Assembly (NCBI RefSeq): GCF_008312885.1
Contig: NZ_VSSO01000002.1
Span: 607,846-671,845, forward strand
Reading direction: 5' to 3'
Origin: Lolliginicoccus suaedae
Lineage (GTDB): Bacteria > Actinomycetota > Actinomycetes > Mycobacteriales > Mycobacteriaceae
Length of the DNA stretch: 64,000 nt
In this document: one piece after another, positions 63,651 through 64,000 of the stretch
Layout of the letters: each line of letters opens with the position of its first letter
How positions within the stretch are numbered: position 1 is the first letter of the stretch
Made by a program: the position numbers and the translations under genes
Notes under the pieces: generated by a model
Databases searched by the model: none
Told to the model about the DNA's origin: nothing
The model's input: only the letters and a program-made list of their open reading frames with translations

Positions 63651-64000
63651 CTAGCAGCGGCCTTCCGCGGCGTCGATGGCGGCCCGCTCGAACGCTTCGC
63701 GCTCATCCCCGGACATCTCCTCCCACGTCGGGATCTCGTGGCCGTCGAGCCCGGCGTCCTCGGCCACGGCGTCCATCATGTCGGAGAAGTCCTCCCGCGC
63801 GAACCGCACGAACTCCTCCGCCTCGGCGCGGCGATCCACCTCGCCCATGTCGAGCTCCTGGTGCATCTCCTCGATCTGCTTCAAGTAGGCGCTCACCTCC
63901 GTGCAGACCTCGTTGTACGTCGCGTCGGCCTCCGGGCTGGAGGACCCGGACGAGCAGGAGGCGAGCAGGAACGCGGCAGCCACTCCGGCGATCACCGAGC
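63651..64000 (-). CDS. Putative lipoprotein, 5' end outside the window
   Basis: At least 116 codons are visible. The visible N-terminus GVAAAFLLASC is the end of a lipoprotein signal peptide with lipobox LASC, followed by a Ser-rich tether and an acidic helical domain (YLKQIEEMHQELDMGEVDRR, REDFSDMMDAVAEDAG) ending in Cys. A GTG at 63995 is in frame but would leave a signal peptide without basic residues, so the true start is probably beyond position 64000. Function unknown. Confidence 0.7.
   Translation of the reverse strand, partial: SVIAGVAAAFLLASCSSGSSSPEADATYNEVCTEVSAYLKQIEEMHQELDMGEVDRRAEAEEFVRFAREDFSDMMDAVAEDAGLDGHEIPTWEEMSGDEREAFERAAIDAAEGRC

Overview
The window is 64 kb of high-GC actinobacterial chromosome, most likely from a mycolic-acid lineage (Mycobacteriales/Corynebacteriales). 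The clues are an ImuA'-ImuB-DnaE2 mutasome with mycobacterial-type LexA boxes, PapA-like acyltransferases, a fused FadE34-like acyl-CoA dehydrogenase, an SCPx-type thiolase, an IdeR-type iron box, a SAM-IV riboswitch, and many starts of the form TANNNT-(6-7 nt)-ATG/GTG that look leaderless. From memory, the gene neighbourhood (guaA, imuA', imuB, dnaE2, folD, metX/metY, icd, trpS, yihY-like, dacB) resembles the Mycobacterium tuberculosis Rv333x-Rv339x region. I did no search, so genus is not assigned.

Layout. 1-4.6 kb: stress block. A large-subunit catalase faces a short operon (Cys-rich protein, SDR) through two back-to-back SigB/SigF-type promoters, followed by ChaB-like, DUF4383 and small helical proteins. 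4.7-7.3 kb: translationally coupled membrane protein, YtrA-type GntR and MFS operon with a perfect operator over its ribosome site. 7.3-12.9 kb: guaA, a PAP2 phosphatase, an AbiEi/DUF559-like gene bracketed by a direct repeat, and a BCCT transporter. 13-16.6 kb: LiaFSR-like envelope-stress module (PspC/LiaF-like protein divergent from a PspC histidine kinase and response regulator). 16.6-24.4 kb: a membrane-anchored kinase-fold protein lacking the DFG aspartate, then the SOS mutasome imuA'-imuB / dnaE2 with two LexA boxes and a 34-aa gene between. 24.7-26.2 kb: DUF167, type II thioesterase, trmL.

26.5-43.8 kb is a lipid island. It holds three tandem condensation-fold acyltransferases (all DHxxxD rather than HHxxxD) apparently under a TetR regulator. 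A divergent seven-gene operon contains a full set of beta-oxidation activities (ligase, fused acyl-CoA dehydrogenase, MaoC hydratase, SDR, thiolase, plus SRPBCC and alpha/beta-hydrolase proteins). A fourth condensation-like protein and a DrrAB-type ABC exporter follow. No polyketide synthase or MmpL gene lies in the window, so acyl chains would have to come from elsewhere.

43.9-56.7 kb: housekeeping. folD-DUF3017; metY-metX behind a SAM-IV riboswitch and a five-codon Cys-containing leader ORF; icd; an exported protein of unknown function; an MFS pump; xthA; trpS; a YihY-like membrane protein; dacB. 56.7-64 kb: an unrecognised 412-aa protein, a divergent histidine kinase/response regulator pair, a siderophore-interacting protein with an IdeR-like box, a disulfide reductase/FMN-reductase pair, and a lipoprotein cut by the window edge.

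Two families of intergenic hairpin repeats occur: a ~75-bp family (four copies, with one compensatory base-pair change and wobble pairs in its stem) and a ~41-bp family (two copies).
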